NCBI GenBank assembly: GCA_913056275.1
Contig: CAJXLP010000003.1
Coordinates: 23,581-87,580 of the forward strand
Direction of reading: 5' to 3'
Source of the DNA: an uncultured Mycoplasmatota bacterium
GTDB lineage: Bacteria > Bacillota_I > Bacilli_A > Izemoplasmatales > Izemoplasmataceae
DNA length: 64,000 nt
The notes under the pieces are model-generated. The model made no database searches, was not told the origin of the DNA, and saw only the letters and a list, made by a program, of their open reading frames with translations. Both the position numbers and the translations under genes were made by a program. Every line of letters starts with the position of its first letter. Within the stretch, counting starts at the first letter, position 1. Of this stretch, positions 17,434 to 26,373 are shown one piece after another.

Positions 17434-18707
17434 TATTTTCTCCTTACACGCACGCTTTCTGCGTGCCCGTCTAAGTGTTCTTCAAGGGCTAAGGCTTCCA
17501 CATCATCCGCCATTTGGGTAAAGCGTTCCTCACTGATTTCTAGGATGCTTGTCCGCTTTAAAAAATCATACGTGGACAAGCCAGATGCAAACGTCGCGGT
17601 CCCTGAGGTGGGCAATGTATGATTGGGACCTCCCATATAATCCCCCATGGCTTCCGGGGTATAAGGGCCTAGAAAGATGGCGCCCGCATGGCGAATCTCA
17701 GACAGTACGCGCCGTGGCTTTTGAATAAGTAGCTCTAAATGCTCCGGCGCTATTTGATTAATCGCCGAGGGTCCTTGGGCCTTGTCCTCTAATAATATAC
17801 TTAAACCATAATTTTTCAGGGATGAGACGATTATGGAATGTCTTGAACGGTCTTTGACTTGTTTGGATAGTTCATTGTCAATCGCATCCAATATCGCTTC
17901 ATCGTCGCTCATGACAATTGATTGGGCCAGTGGATCGTGCTCAGCTTGCGCGATGAGATCTGCGGCAATGAAAGAGACCGGCACACTATGATCGGCCCAT
18001 ATGCACACCTCACTCGGACCGGCGAATTGATCGATGCCAACGACGGATGAGAGAAGGTGTTTGGCGGTTGCCACGTATAAATTCCCTGGACCCACAATTT
18101 TTGCGACCGCAGGGATTTGTGGGGTGCCGTAAGCAAGGGCCGCAATGGCTTGCACGCCACCGACTTGATAAACTGCATCAATGTCGCATAAATGGGCGGC
18201 CGCGAGGACAGTCGCTGAAATGCCGTCTGGGTGTGGTGGGGTGACCATGGCGATGCGCTTAACACCGGCAATTTTTGCGGGTACCGAGTTCATTAATACA
18301 CTCGACGGATATGCCGCAGTGCCTCCAGGCACGTACAATCCGACTGAATCAAGTGGCGTAATTTTTTGGGCACGGTACAACCCCTGCTGGTCATCTTCAA
18401 GGGGGGTGTAGGTTTGCAAAGTATGATAACTCGCAATCGAATCATAGGCATTTTGTAAGGCTTTTTGAAGGTTAGGTGCTAACGAATCGTAGGCTTTTTT
18501 AAGCGTTTCACTGGGAACTTTAAAGGTATCTAATTGCACGCCATCAAATTGATTCGTCCAATCGATAATCGCCTCATCTTGCCTTTCAATCACCGAATCA
18601 ATAATTGATTGAACGTCTGCTTGAACGGTTTTTTGACGGCTTAAAAATTCACTTTTTCGGCGGCTCAATACTTGGGTTAAATCGGCGTAATTAATCCGTT
18701 TTAGCAT
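17433..18707 (-). CDS. hisD: Histidinol dehydrogenase
   Basis: Zinc enzyme for the last two oxidations to histidine. Typical segments: GLYVPGGTAAYPSSVLM, KIVGPGNLYVATAK, FAGPSEVCIWAD, AQAEHDP (His ligand region), GPNHTLPT. 424 residues. Overlaps hisG by 17 bases. Confidence 0.97.
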   Translation of the reverse strand: MLKRINYADLTQVLSRRKSEFLSRQKTVQADVQSIIDSVIERQDEAIIDWTNQFDGVQLDTFKVPSETLKKAYDSLAPNLQKALQNAYDSIASYHTLQTYTPLEDDQQGLYRAQKITPLDSVGLYVPGGTAAYPSSVLMNSVPAKIAGVKRIAMVTPPHPDGISATVLAAAHLCDIDAVYQVGGVQAIAALAYGTPQIPAVAKIVGPGNLYVATAKHLLSSVVGIDQFAGPSEVCIWADHSVPVSFIAADLIAQAEHDPLAQSIVMSDDEAILDAIDNELSKQVKDRSRHSIIVSSLKNYGLSILLEDKAQGPSAINQIAPEHLELLIQKPRRVLSEIRHAGAIFLGPYTPEAMGDYMGGPNHTLPTSGTATFASGLSTYDFLKRTSILEISEERFTQMADDVEALALEEHLDGHAESVRVRRK

Positions 18708-19305
18708 ACGCGTTACTCCTCGTTTTTATCAGAGCTTGAATGGCTTTTTGGTGAAAACGATACCGGGCATGATTGGCGACTAACATGGCTTGTGATTCCA
18801 TAATTTCTGAGTCAACTTGTAAGCCGTTTGCTTTGAGCGTTGAGCCAGTTTCTACGATATCAACGATGACATCGGCGAGGCCAATGACTGGGGCGAGCTC
18901 AACCGATCCTTGTAAGGGGATAATGTCGATGGCTTGCGATATGGATTGATAATAGTTGTTAGCTAAGTTGGGATATTTAGTTGCCACTTTCAATTTTTCT
19001 AAAGGCGTCGGTGTGTCACTTTTTAAGCGGGCCGTCACCAGTTTGCAATGCCCAAAGGGCAAGCGTTGTAATTGATAAAGATTAGAGCCAGTTTCTTGCA
19101 AACTATCAAGTCCGGTAATCCCAATATCAGCGGCCCCCATTTTGACGTAGGCAATGACGTCGATGGGCTTGACCCATAAGACTCTCACGGATTCGTTTTC
19201 AACGGATAGTTTCCGCTCATCAAACGGAAACGCCCACGGTGAGAAGAGATACTCCCAAGCAGTTTGACCAAGTCTTCCTTTTGGCAAGGCAACGGTGAGT
19301 TTCAT
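18691..19305 (-). CDS. hisG: ATP phosphoribosyltransferase, short form
   Basis: First committed enzyme of histidine synthesis. At 204 residues it is the short form, lacking the C-terminal regulatory domain and needing HisZ, which is encoded just upstream. Seen: LPKGRLG at the N-terminus and DVIVDIVETGSTLKANGL in the PRPP-binding region. Confidence 0.96.
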   Translation of the reverse strand: MKLTVALPKGRLGQTAWEYLFSPWAFPFDERKLSVENESVRVLWVKPIDVIAYVKMGAADIGITGLDSLQETGSNLYQLQRLPFGHCKLVTARLKSDTPTPLEKLKVATKYPNLANNYYQSISQAIDIIPLQGSVELAPVIGLADVIVDIVETGSTLKANGLQVDSEIMESQAMLVANHARYRFHQKAIQALIKTRSNAYAKTD

Positions 19306-20198
19306 GATTGGCCGCCTTTCAGTGCATCAAGTTGCACCGAAAATCCGATGGCTTCAATGTCTGAATTACTCACTTGATAACGGCCACCCCGAATGATTGC
19401 TTCTGGGACTGATGCGTCATATACATTAAACGTGAGCCCTACATAATACATCCACCCGTCCACCATGCTGCCATCAATGACCACGGCATTTGATGTTTGG
19501 GAATCAAACGCTAAGAGTTCTTCAATAATGGATTTAAACATGGGCGCATACTCAGATGCATTCAGTAAATCAGTGAACCCACTTAAATCCCCTTGATAAT
19601 TACTGACCGTTTCAATGAATGACTGCACAGGCGCTTTCGTTTTTCTGCCTGTCAGCCACTGGGTGAGATCCCCCCAGGCTTTTTGATTGAGTAAATCACG
19701 GAATACGGGTTGCTCATCTTCTGAGATGTCTGCAATGTCAGTTAATACGGTCAAAAGTCCGCGGTGGGAACATTCAATGACTGCATCCAGTGATAACCCA
19801 TCAATGACTCGATCTAACGTATTTCTAAGTGTTGTTTCACCAGATTTTAAAGGGGCATTAAAGTATTCATACCCAAACTCTTTGGCGTCGTTAAATCCTT
19901 GAAATGATTGCGTAAACGTAGACGCGTTATAACACACTTTCAACGGTCCGTCCGACTTTCTCCATTTCAGCTTTTGCATCACAGAAGTCGTCAGATCGGG
20001 CCTTAAAACGTTGACTTGCCCTTTCGGGTCGGCCAATTTAATCCAACGAAGTGAATCCATCGTCGGCTGTTCAGCCCGAAATGCATCGTAGTTGATGAAA
20101 TAAGGCGGATCAATGAGTGTGTACGCAAATTCATCGGCAATCGTTAATAATTTTTTGATTTTTTTGGAACGGTCTAACTGTTGTTCAAACCAACGCAT
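19302..20198 (-). CDS. hisZ: ATP phosphoribosyltransferase regulatory subunit
   Basis: Histidyl-tRNA-synthetase-like subunit that forms the hetero-octamer with short HisG and confers histidine feedback. Seen: LRPDLTTSVMQ (motif-2-like region), CYNASTFTQ, and the late motif IRGGRYQ (usually GGRYD). At 298 residues it is at the small end for HisZ. Its promoter has a TATAAT next to a dyad (20231-20254). First gene of a ten-gene operon with nearly all starts overlapping the previous stop. Confidence 0.9.
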   Translation of the reverse strand: MRWFEQQLDRSKKIKKLLTIADEFAYTLIDPPYFINYDAFRAEQPTMDSLRWIKLADPKGQVNVLRPDLTTSVMQKLKWRKSDGPLKVCYNASTFTQSFQGFNDAKEFGYEYFNAPLKSGETTLRNTLDRVIDGLSLDAVIECSHRGLLTVLTDIADISEDEQPVFRDLLNQKAWGDLTQWLTGRKTKAPVQSFIETVSNYQGDLSGFTDLLNASEYAPMFKSIIEELLAFDSQTSNAVVIDGSMVDGWMYYVGLTFNVYDASVPEAIIRGGRYQVSNSDIEAIGFSVQLDALKGGQS

Positions 20199-20230
20199 AA
20201 TGACTCTTTTCGATAAATAATTTGATAAGT

Positions 20231-20254
20231 ATTATAACTTTATCATAGTAAAGT
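20231..20254 (-). promoter_or_regulatory. his operon promoter with overlapping operator dyad
   Basis: On the minus strand ACTTTACTATGATAAAGT (dyad arms ACTTTA/TAAAGT, 20237-20254) directly precedes TATAAT (20231-20236). It therefore sits in the -35/-10 spacer, where a repressor would block RNA polymerase. The YerC/HisR-like gene is the next gene upstream, making it the likely binder. The -35 is poor. Confidence 0.65.
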
Positions 20255-20284
20255 AATAAAGTAAAAAGAAAAATAAAAAACAAC

Positions 20285-20569
20285 TCATTTGAGTCGTTTT
20301 AAAATTAATTTATAGCCATCTGCCCCATACGATAAGGACTTGGCTACCCGTGAAATGGTCGCGGTTGAAGCCTGCGTATAATCCGTAATTGATTGATAAC
20401 TTTCACCAGCTTCAAGTCGCTTCGCAACCTCAAATCTGAGTGCCATATCCTTGAGTTCAGGGATCGTACATAAGTCCTCAAAAAACTGATAACACTCTTT
20501 TTTAGACTCTAAGTTAAGTATGCCTTCAAATAATTGATCAAGGGTCACGGATTTTATCTTTTTGTTCAT
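20285..20569 (-). CDS. yerC: TrpR-like YerC/HisR-family transcriptional regulator
   Basis: 94-residue helix-turn-helix protein of the TrpR/YerC superfamily: LCTIPELKDMALRFEVAKRLEAG, then YTQASTATISRVAKSLSYG as the recognition region. Family members next to his genes in Bacillota have been proposed as histidine repressors (HisR). It lies 86 bases upstream of hisZ on the same strand, with a dyad over the his promoter between them. Role as his repressor is inferred but well supported by context. Confidence 0.85.
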   Translation of the reverse strand: MNKKIKSVTLDQLFEGILNLESKKECYQFFEDLCTIPELKDMALRFEVAKRLEAGESYQSITDYTQASTATISRVAKSLSYGADGYKLILKRLK

Positions 20570-20628
20570 GCCATACTCCTGTATTTATGTAATTCACCTT
20601 AGTATAGCACTAAATTATACGATAGCGA

Positions 20629-21642
20629 TTAATTGACAGAAGTTGATTTCCGAATGTTTAACCTTGGTATTGTCATGTAAGTTTGAAAATGATAATCGGG
20701 TTTATGAATTTTTTCGATTAATAGTTGCCCTGCCTGATATCCTAAATCGTGCACATCAATTGTGATTGTAGTGGCCATAGGTTCTGTAATTTCAGCAAAT
20801 GGATACTCATCAAATGTTATGACTGCTACGTCTTTTGGGATATCTAACTGTAATGAGTTAAGGGCTCTAATAGCTCCCAAAGCGATAAAATTGTTAGCAC
20901 ATATGAGTGCATTTGGTGGATTATTACCAAGATTAAACAAATTTTTGACTGCATGCTCAGCTTTTTTATGGTCTGAATGCATTTCTAATATCCATTTTTC
21001 AGGGATATGAGTTGAATGTTTTTTTAGTTCTTTTTTTACACCAAGCAACCGGACTCCTGAAATATAATCTCGATGCTGCCCACCTAAAAATGCGATTGAT
21101 TTTTTTTGTATGTCATACAAATGGCGTGCAGCCAGTTCGCCAGATAGGATGTTGTTGTTATCGACCCAACAAACATTACTTGGAAAATTGGGAAATCCGA
21201 TTACCGTGTGAGGAATGTTTGTATCTACTAAGTAGTCAGCCATCCCTTTCGTAAGAGCTGAGGCATGTAAAACTATGCCATCGATACTTTTTGAACTAAC
21301 AACATCGATTAATTGTTTTAGATTTGGTTTACTATACCCCACATAAGTCATAGAGTATCCTTTATTTCTAAGAGCACTTTGTACTCCATCCATAATGGCA
21401 TACAAATGTGGATTAATAAACGCAGTAGTTGAATCACTGCGCGTGAAAAAAGCCACAAGGCCCGTTTTTTTACTTGCAAGGTTTCTTCCTCGCATGTTTG
21501 GTGTGTAGTTTAAGTCTTTGATCGCTCGATTGACCCTTTTAGATAGTTCTTTTGAGATATATCTCTTTTTATTGATTACACGAGAGACTGTTGAAATTGA
21601 AGTGTTAGCATGTTTTGCAACATCTTTAATTGTCACATCCAT
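20629..21642 (-). CDS. LacI-family transcriptional regulator of maltodextrin use
   Basis: N-terminal HTH VTIKDVAKHANTSISTVSRVIN followed by a periplasmic-binding-protein-like effector domain. ATG 21642 fits the family N-terminus and has AAAGGAG upstream; the 17 extra in-frame residues are inside the amylase gene. 337 residues. Overlaps the neopullulanase gene by 17 bases and is the last gene of the locus. Likely ligand is maltose or maltodextrin. Confidence 0.92.
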   Translation of the reverse strand: MDVTIKDVAKHANTSISTVSRVINKKRYISKELSKRVNRAIKDLNYTPNMRGRNLASKKTGLVAFFTRSDSTTAFINPHLYAIMDGVQSALRNKGYSMTYVGYSKPNLKQLIDVVSSKSIDGIVLHASALTKGMADYLVDTNIPHTVIGFPNFPSNVCWVDNNNILSGELAARHLYDIQKKSIAFLGGQHRDYISGVRLLGVKKELKKHSTHIPEKWILEMHSDHKKAEHAVKNLFNLGNNPPNALICANNFIALGAIRALNSLQLDIPKDVAVITFDEYPFAEITEPMATTITIDVHDLGYQAGQLLIEKIHKPDYHFQTYMTIPRLNIRKSTSVN

Positions 21643-23347
21643 GAGAATCTCCTTTTTGTATGACGGCATAACCATAAGGGTCAAGATATCCATTATTATA
21701 TCCTTTGCTAAATATTACACCATCATTTGTATAGGATGTTTCCGATAAAAATGATTCACGATTTATTAGAAAAATACTAGTTTTATTATTCCAAGAACGT
21801 TCGTAAATCAGCAATCCATTCACTGATGAGATAATTTTTACAGACCCGTAAATCCATTCTTCATGTAAAAGTCGCATCTCGGCTAATTTCGCAATAATTG
21901 GTTTGAAAATTGCTTCTTTATAAAATGGTAAAGGCTGTCTGTAATCAGATTCTTCAATGCCCTCTAAAGGCATTTCATCTCCATAGAAAATCATCGGAAC
22001 ACCCACAAAAGAAAATAGTAATAAAAGTGCAAGTTCATATTTTTGGAAATGCCCATTCAATTGTGTAAAAAATCTTGGAACATCATGTGAGTTTAGGAAG
22101 TTAAGCTGAGCGGTAACGTGCATAAAACGATATCGCGTTGCCTGATACATTAATCGTTCTGCAAAGTCTTGGGCATCAAGTTCTTCAGTGACGAAAAAGC
22201 CAATAAAATGATTCATCAAGTCATAATTCATCAAACCATCAAAAGTACTCCCGTCTAAGTAAGTTCTGGAGGTTTGCCAGTTTTCCGCAATCAAAACAGA
22301 GTTAGAGTTAATTGATTTTACAAGGTCTCTAAATTTTCTCCAAAAATCAAAATGTGTTTCATCAGCTACATCTAGTCGCCAACCATCAATTGAAAATTCT
22401 GTCATCCAATATTTAGCAACATCTAAAATAAAGCTTTGAACCTCTGGGTGAGCTGTATTAATTTTAGGCATGTGCCTCTCATATCCAAAACACGCGTATG
22501 GAACATCGATTTCAGTTGATTTCTCCGGATAATAGATTTCATCGGTTAAAGCAAAAAACCAATCTTTATACTGCCCTAAAGGATTCTTAAGCCATTCTTG
22601 AAAAGGTTTAAATTGGTTACCAACATGATTAAAAACCCCATCCAATACAATGTACATTTTTTTCGCATGGATTGCCTCAACGAGTTTTTTGAAATCTTTC
22701 TTTGAACCAAAACAAGGGTCGATCTCATAATAATTAATAGTGTCATATTTATGAGGCTCTCCCGCCATGAAAATCGGATTCAAGTACAGACAATTAACTC
22801 CAAGTGATTGGATGTAGTCTAATTTTTTGAGGATGGATTTTATCGTGCCACCATGTTTACATTTCACTGTAAGCCCGTTAATTGATAGCTCCTTACCTGA
22901 TTTTTTCCGTGATCCGGTGAAACTGTCTGGAAAAATATTATAAACTACACTTCTTTGATACCACTCAGGTATCAAAGTGACTTGACTTGCTAAATGGTAA
23001 GGAAACTTATAAAAATCGTTTCTTTGTTTTGAGACTGAACTGTGAAAATGATCTGCATAATAAAAATAAATTTCAGTGCCTTCGTGTATTGAAAAATAGT
23101 AAACTAGCCTTAGGTGAGGGGTATTAATCTTACACTCATAAATCCGATGATTTTGAGTTGTTGCAACCCATGTCATTTTAGCAGTTTGAAATTGGACTGG
23201 ATTGCCTTGAAATGACGTATCTCCAAAGTTAAAAAAGATATCTAGGTCATCTTCTTTGGCAGTTTGAATACGAAAAACCAAAACATCTAAATTTGCTGCA
23301 TAGGCATGATGACTTAGTGGTTCGTGATATATAGCAGCAGTGTTCAT
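21626..23347 (-). CDS. Neopullulanase/cyclomaltodextrinase (GH13)
   Basis: Probably cytoplasmic (no signal peptide) maltodextrin hydrolase. The N-terminal ~120 residues resemble CBM34. Catalytic barrel motifs: LDGVFNHVG, GWRLDVADE (nucleophile Asp), LIAENW (acid/base Glu), NSHDVPR. The region-V motif MPKIN is a mark of the neopullulanase subfamily. 573 residues is normal. Start overlaps the permease stop by one base. It would degrade oligosaccharides imported by the adjacent ABC transporter. Confidence 0.93.
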   Translation of the reverse strand: MNTAAIYHEPLSHHAYAANLDVLVFRIQTAKEDDLDIFFNFGDTSFQGNPVQFQTAKMTWVATTQNHRIYECKINTPHLRLVYYFSIHEGTEIYFYYADHFHSSVSKQRNDFYKFPYHLASQVTLIPEWYQRSVVYNIFPDSFTGSRKKSGKELSINGLTVKCKHGGTIKSILKKLDYIQSLGVNCLYLNPIFMAGEPHKYDTINYYEIDPCFGSKKDFKKLVEAIHAKKMYIVLDGVFNHVGNQFKPFQEWLKNPLGQYKDWFFALTDEIYYPEKSTEIDVPYACFGYERHMPKINTAHPEVQSFILDVAKYWMTEFSIDGWRLDVADETHFDFWRKFRDLVKSINSNSVLIAENWQTSRTYLDGSTFDGLMNYDLMNHFIGFFVTEELDAQDFAERLMYQATRYRFMHVTAQLNFLNSHDVPRFFTQLNGHFQKYELALLLLFSFVGVPMIFYGDEMPLEGIEESDYRQPLPFYKEAIFKPIIAKLAEMRLLHEEWIYGSVKIISSVNGLLIYERSWNNKTSIFLINRESFLSETSYTNDGVIFSKGYNNGYLDPYGYAVIQKGDSHGCDN

Positions 23348-24198
23348 TATCCTTTTACTCCACCAACAGTAAGCCCAGAAATCATATACTTTTGAATGAA
23401 TAAGAAGACGATAAGAATTGGCAAACTAGTCAGTAGGGCTGCTGCGGCAAATATTGGCCATGATCCACTAATTTCACCAGCCTGTAAACTGAACAGTCCA
23501 GCAGCTAAAGTATAATTTTCTGCGCCTGTCATAAAAGTCACCGCAAAAATATACTCATTCCAGACAAATATTAATATTAATACACTCGTTACTACCATTG
23601 CCGGTTTAGCAAGCGGAAGTACAATTCGTGTGATTACTTGCCACTCATTGCCTCCATCAATTCGTGCTGCATCTTCAATTTCGTGTGGGATAGTGTCAAA
23701 ATAACCTTTCAAATTCAAGATAGCAAATATAACCATAGTCCCTGCATACACCAATGTTAGCCCTAAACGAGTATTGATCAATGAAATAGGACCAGTGCTA
23801 AAAAGGCGATAAATTGCAAACATAGATAGAATTGCTGGGAAAGCATTTAGGAGAATGAGACCCCGAAAGATTGAAAACCTTCCATGGAAACGTAATCTGG
23901 AAAGCACATATGCTGTTGGAATAGCCAAAGAAAGAGCTAATGTGAGGGTTGAAATTGCTAATATCACAGTATTTCCCAACCACAAAATAAGTGGCTCATC
24001 ATTGAATAAACTCTGATAATTAGCCAATGTAATATCTTGTGGAATAAAAGTGAAATCACTAGATAACAGTGCGTTACTACCACTTAAAGAAATTGTAAGA
24101 GCATATAAAATTGGAATCAGCGTCAGCAGAATGAAACTGATAAAAAAACTATGTAAAAGAATTCGATTTAAAACTTTTTGTTTTTGTTTTTTAGTCAT
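23347..24198 (-). CDS. Maltodextrin ABC transporter permease, MalG-like
   Basis: Inner-membrane permease with six predicted helices and the ATPase-coupling EAA loop EIEDAARIDGGNEWQVITRIVLPLA near residue 190 (shown in part by DAARIDGG). ATG 24198 follows GGAG with 8-base spacing; the in-frame GTG at 24207 is too close to that site. Overlaps the MalF-like gene by 8 bases. Confidence 0.92.
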   Translation of the reverse strand: MTKKQKQKVLNRILLHSFFISFILLTLIPILYALTISLSGSNALLSSDFTFIPQDITLANYQSLFNDEPLILWLGNTVILAISTLTLALSLAIPTAYVLSRLRFHGRFSIFRGLILLNAFPAILSMFAIYRLFSTGPISLINTRLGLTLVYAGTMVIFAILNLKGYFDTIPHEIEDAARIDGGNEWQVITRIVLPLAKPAMVVTSVLILIFVWNEYIFAVTFMTGAENYTLAAGLFSLQAGEISGSWPIFAAAALLTSLPILIVFLFIQKYMISGLTVGGVKG

Positions 24199-25078
24199 TT
24201 TTTTCACTCCTCAGATCTCGATTGGTAGCTAGAACAAAAACGATGAGAATTATGAATATAATGACAGAAATGGCTGAAGAATATCCATAATTATTTGTGA
24301 TGAATGCATTTTCGTAAGCATAAGTGATGATTGTTTGAATATCAGCCCCAGTGCGTTGACCAGGTTGCAAAATCATCAAATAAACAACATCAAATTGTTT
24401 AAAAGTCGTAAAAAGAGTGATTATGACTGCAGGTGTTATCGCGGGTTTCATTAAAGGTATGGTCACAAACCTAGCTTTTTTTATGATTGAGTTACTATCC
24501 AACTTTAATGCTTCATAATACGAGCGATCGATACTTTGCAGAGCCCCGTCCATAATCATGATCATAAAAGGCAATGCGAGCCATAAATTAACAACTAACA
24601 TACTTGTAAATGCAAGCCATTCGGTACTAAGCCATTGAACGGGAGCAACATTAAAGGCTCTTAACCATTGATTCAACAGCCCGAATTGAGTATTAAACAT
24701 GCCAGTCCGCCACAATAGGATAGATACATATCCAGGAATTGCCCAAGGAATGAGTAATAAAGTTTTGTACAATCCTTTAAGTTGGATATCTCGGTGGTTT
24801 AGAAGACTTGCGATAATAAATGCAATCAACAACTGAAGAACCATATTTAGGCCAGTCCAAATTAGGGTTATGAACGCGGCTCTAAAAAACCCTGAATCAA
24901 GAACAAACAGGGCTCTTTCATAGTTAACCAGTCCAACAACGTTAAATTCAAACCAATTAAATATATTCATATTCGTAATTGAAATGTAAAAGGTATATCC
25001 AATTGGGAATAGAATAATTAAGCTTATCAAAATCAATGCTGGCAGACTATTTAAGTAGGGCGTTAACTTCTTTAACAT
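24191..25078 (-). CDS. Maltodextrin ABC transporter permease, MalF-like
   Basis: Six-helix permease, 295 residues, without the large extra domain of E. coli MalF, as is usual in Gram-positives. EAA loop around YYEALKLDSN...FVTIPLMKP. Pairs with the MalG-like protein. No ATPase gene is present in the locus, so a shared MsmX-type ATPase encoded elsewhere probably powers it. Confidence 0.92.
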   Translation of the reverse strand: MLKKLTPYLNSLPALILISLIILFPIGYTFYISITNMNIFNWFEFNVVGLVNYERALFVLDSGFFRAAFITLIWTGLNMVLQLLIAFIIASLLNHRDIQLKGLYKTLLLIPWAIPGYVSILLWRTGMFNTQFGLLNQWLRAFNVAPVQWLSTEWLAFTSMLVVNLWLALPFMIMIMDGALQSIDRSYYEALKLDSNSIIKKARFVTIPLMKPAITPAVIITLFTTFKQFDVVYLMILQPGQRTGADIQTIITYAYENAFITNNYGYSSAISVIIFIILIVFVLATNRDLRSEKND

Positions 25079-25080
25079 GG

Positions 25081-26292
25081 TTACTCCATAGCATCAATAA
25101 GTTCTAGAGTTCGATTCTGAGCTTCCTGAGCAGCCTCTCTTAAATCTTTTCCTTGCAGGTTAACATTAACTAAGAAATCGTTTGCAGTTACCCATAGAAT
25201 GTCCATTTCAGGTACATTTGGCATAGGTATGGCATTCTCAGCTGCATTTCGCATCGCCATTACAAGTTCGTTTTCTTGAATTAATGGATCAGAGTATGCA
25301 CTCACCTGTGCTGGAGCTGACCCACTTGCTAGTGCAAGTTCTATACTTAAAGTAGGATCAGTTAGATGGAGTAAGATATCTTGGATTAATGCTTTTTTCT
25401 CAGGTGTGTCTACAGCTACTTTTAAGACATGTAAACCTTGAATTCCTGCATAAGGGGATAGTGGAAGTCCTGTTTCATTGACAATTGGCATGGGTGCAAA
25501 CCCTAAGTCAATTCCTCTTTCACGAGCTGTAGGGACCATCCATGGACCGCCTATTATGCTGTTGGCCTGACGTTCATAAAAAAGAGTATTGACTGTAGCA
25601 TATTCTGCTTGCCCGACTGGCATATAATCAAGAAATTGTAAATGATAATCTAAAGCTTCAATCGTTTTTTCATCATCGAGCATCGGCATCCCGTTTTGAT
25701 CTAATAGCCGTCCTCCAAATCCATGAATCCATCCTGCAGAATAGTACGCATTTGAATGCTGTTCCACGAATGCATAACGTCTCGCATCTGTATTTTGTTG
25801 CATGTAAACAAGCAAATCATCAGTTGTTTGAGGAACGTCTTCAGCATTTAACCGATCACGATTGTACATAAACAATAATGTTTCAAAGTAAAGTGGAAGT
25901 TGGTATAAAGTTTCTTGATAAGTTGCTGCTTCAAGAGTGAACGGATAGTAGTCATCGAGTGCTTCTCTTGAAATAAAATCAGTAATTGGAGCTAATATAC
26001 CTATTTCAGCAAACAAACCGACTTTATCATGCGCAAACATATACATATCTGGAGCTGTTGATGGATTGTTACCGACTAATTTTAAAGTTTCAGTCAATGA
26101 TTCTCTACGTACCAACTTAAATTCAACATCTGGAAATGCAGTGCTTAATGATTCATCAATTAGGTTTGCAACTATGTCTTCTTTATCGTGCCAAATAATA
26201 AATTCTGATTCTGAATTATTCGATGAATTGCATGCATAAAGCATGGACGTGAAAAGCAATAAATAACTTATCATAAGAATTTTTCTGCTCAT
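25081..26292 (-). CDS. Maltodextrin-binding lipoprotein of ABC transporter
   Basis: Extracellular solute-binding protein (family 1). Signal peptide with lipobox SMLYAC (Cys21). Mature region has ATYQETLYQLPLYFETLLF and IIGGPWMVPTA, typical of maltose/maltodextrin-binding proteins. 403 residues. Separated from the downstream permease gene by 2 bases and from the upstream surface-protein gene by a stem-loop. Confidence 0.9.
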   Translation of the reverse strand: MSRKILMISYLLLFTSMLYACNSSNNSESEFIIWHDKEDIVANLIDESLSTAFPDVEFKLVRRESLTETLKLVGNNPSTAPDMYMFAHDKVGLFAEIGILAPITDFISREALDDYYPFTLEAATYQETLYQLPLYFETLLFMYNRDRLNAEDVPQTTDDLLVYMQQNTDARRYAFVEQHSNAYYSAGWIHGFGGRLLDQNGMPMLDDEKTIEALDYHLQFLDYMPVGQAEYATVNTLFYERQANSIIGGPWMVPTARERGIDLGFAPMPIVNETGLPLSPYAGIQGLHVLKVAVDTPEKKALIQDILLHLTDPTLSIELALASGSAPAQVSAYSDPLIQENELVMAMRNAAENAIPMPNVPEMDILWVTANDFLVNVNLQGKDLREAAQEAQNRTLELIDAME

Positions 26293-26314
26293 AAAAACCT
26301 CTCATTTAAATGAA

Positions 26315-26339
26315 CAAAGGTGAAAAAAATTCACCTTTG
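26315..26339 (-). other. Intergenic stem-loop
   Basis: Perfect 10-bp stem CAAAGGTGAA / TTCACCTTTG with a 5-base loop between the surface-protein and binding-protein genes. It has no following U-run, so it is more likely an mRNA-stabilising or processing element than a full terminator. Confidence 0.6.
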
Positions 26340-26373
26340 CATTTAAAATTTAAATTCTGTGATAAATATGTTT

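Noticed and set aside
19302..20198. hisZ as a truncated pseudogene
   Set aside because: It is short, but it has the N-terminal core, the PRD-like LRPDLT region and the late GGRY motif, and it is tightly coupled to hisG.
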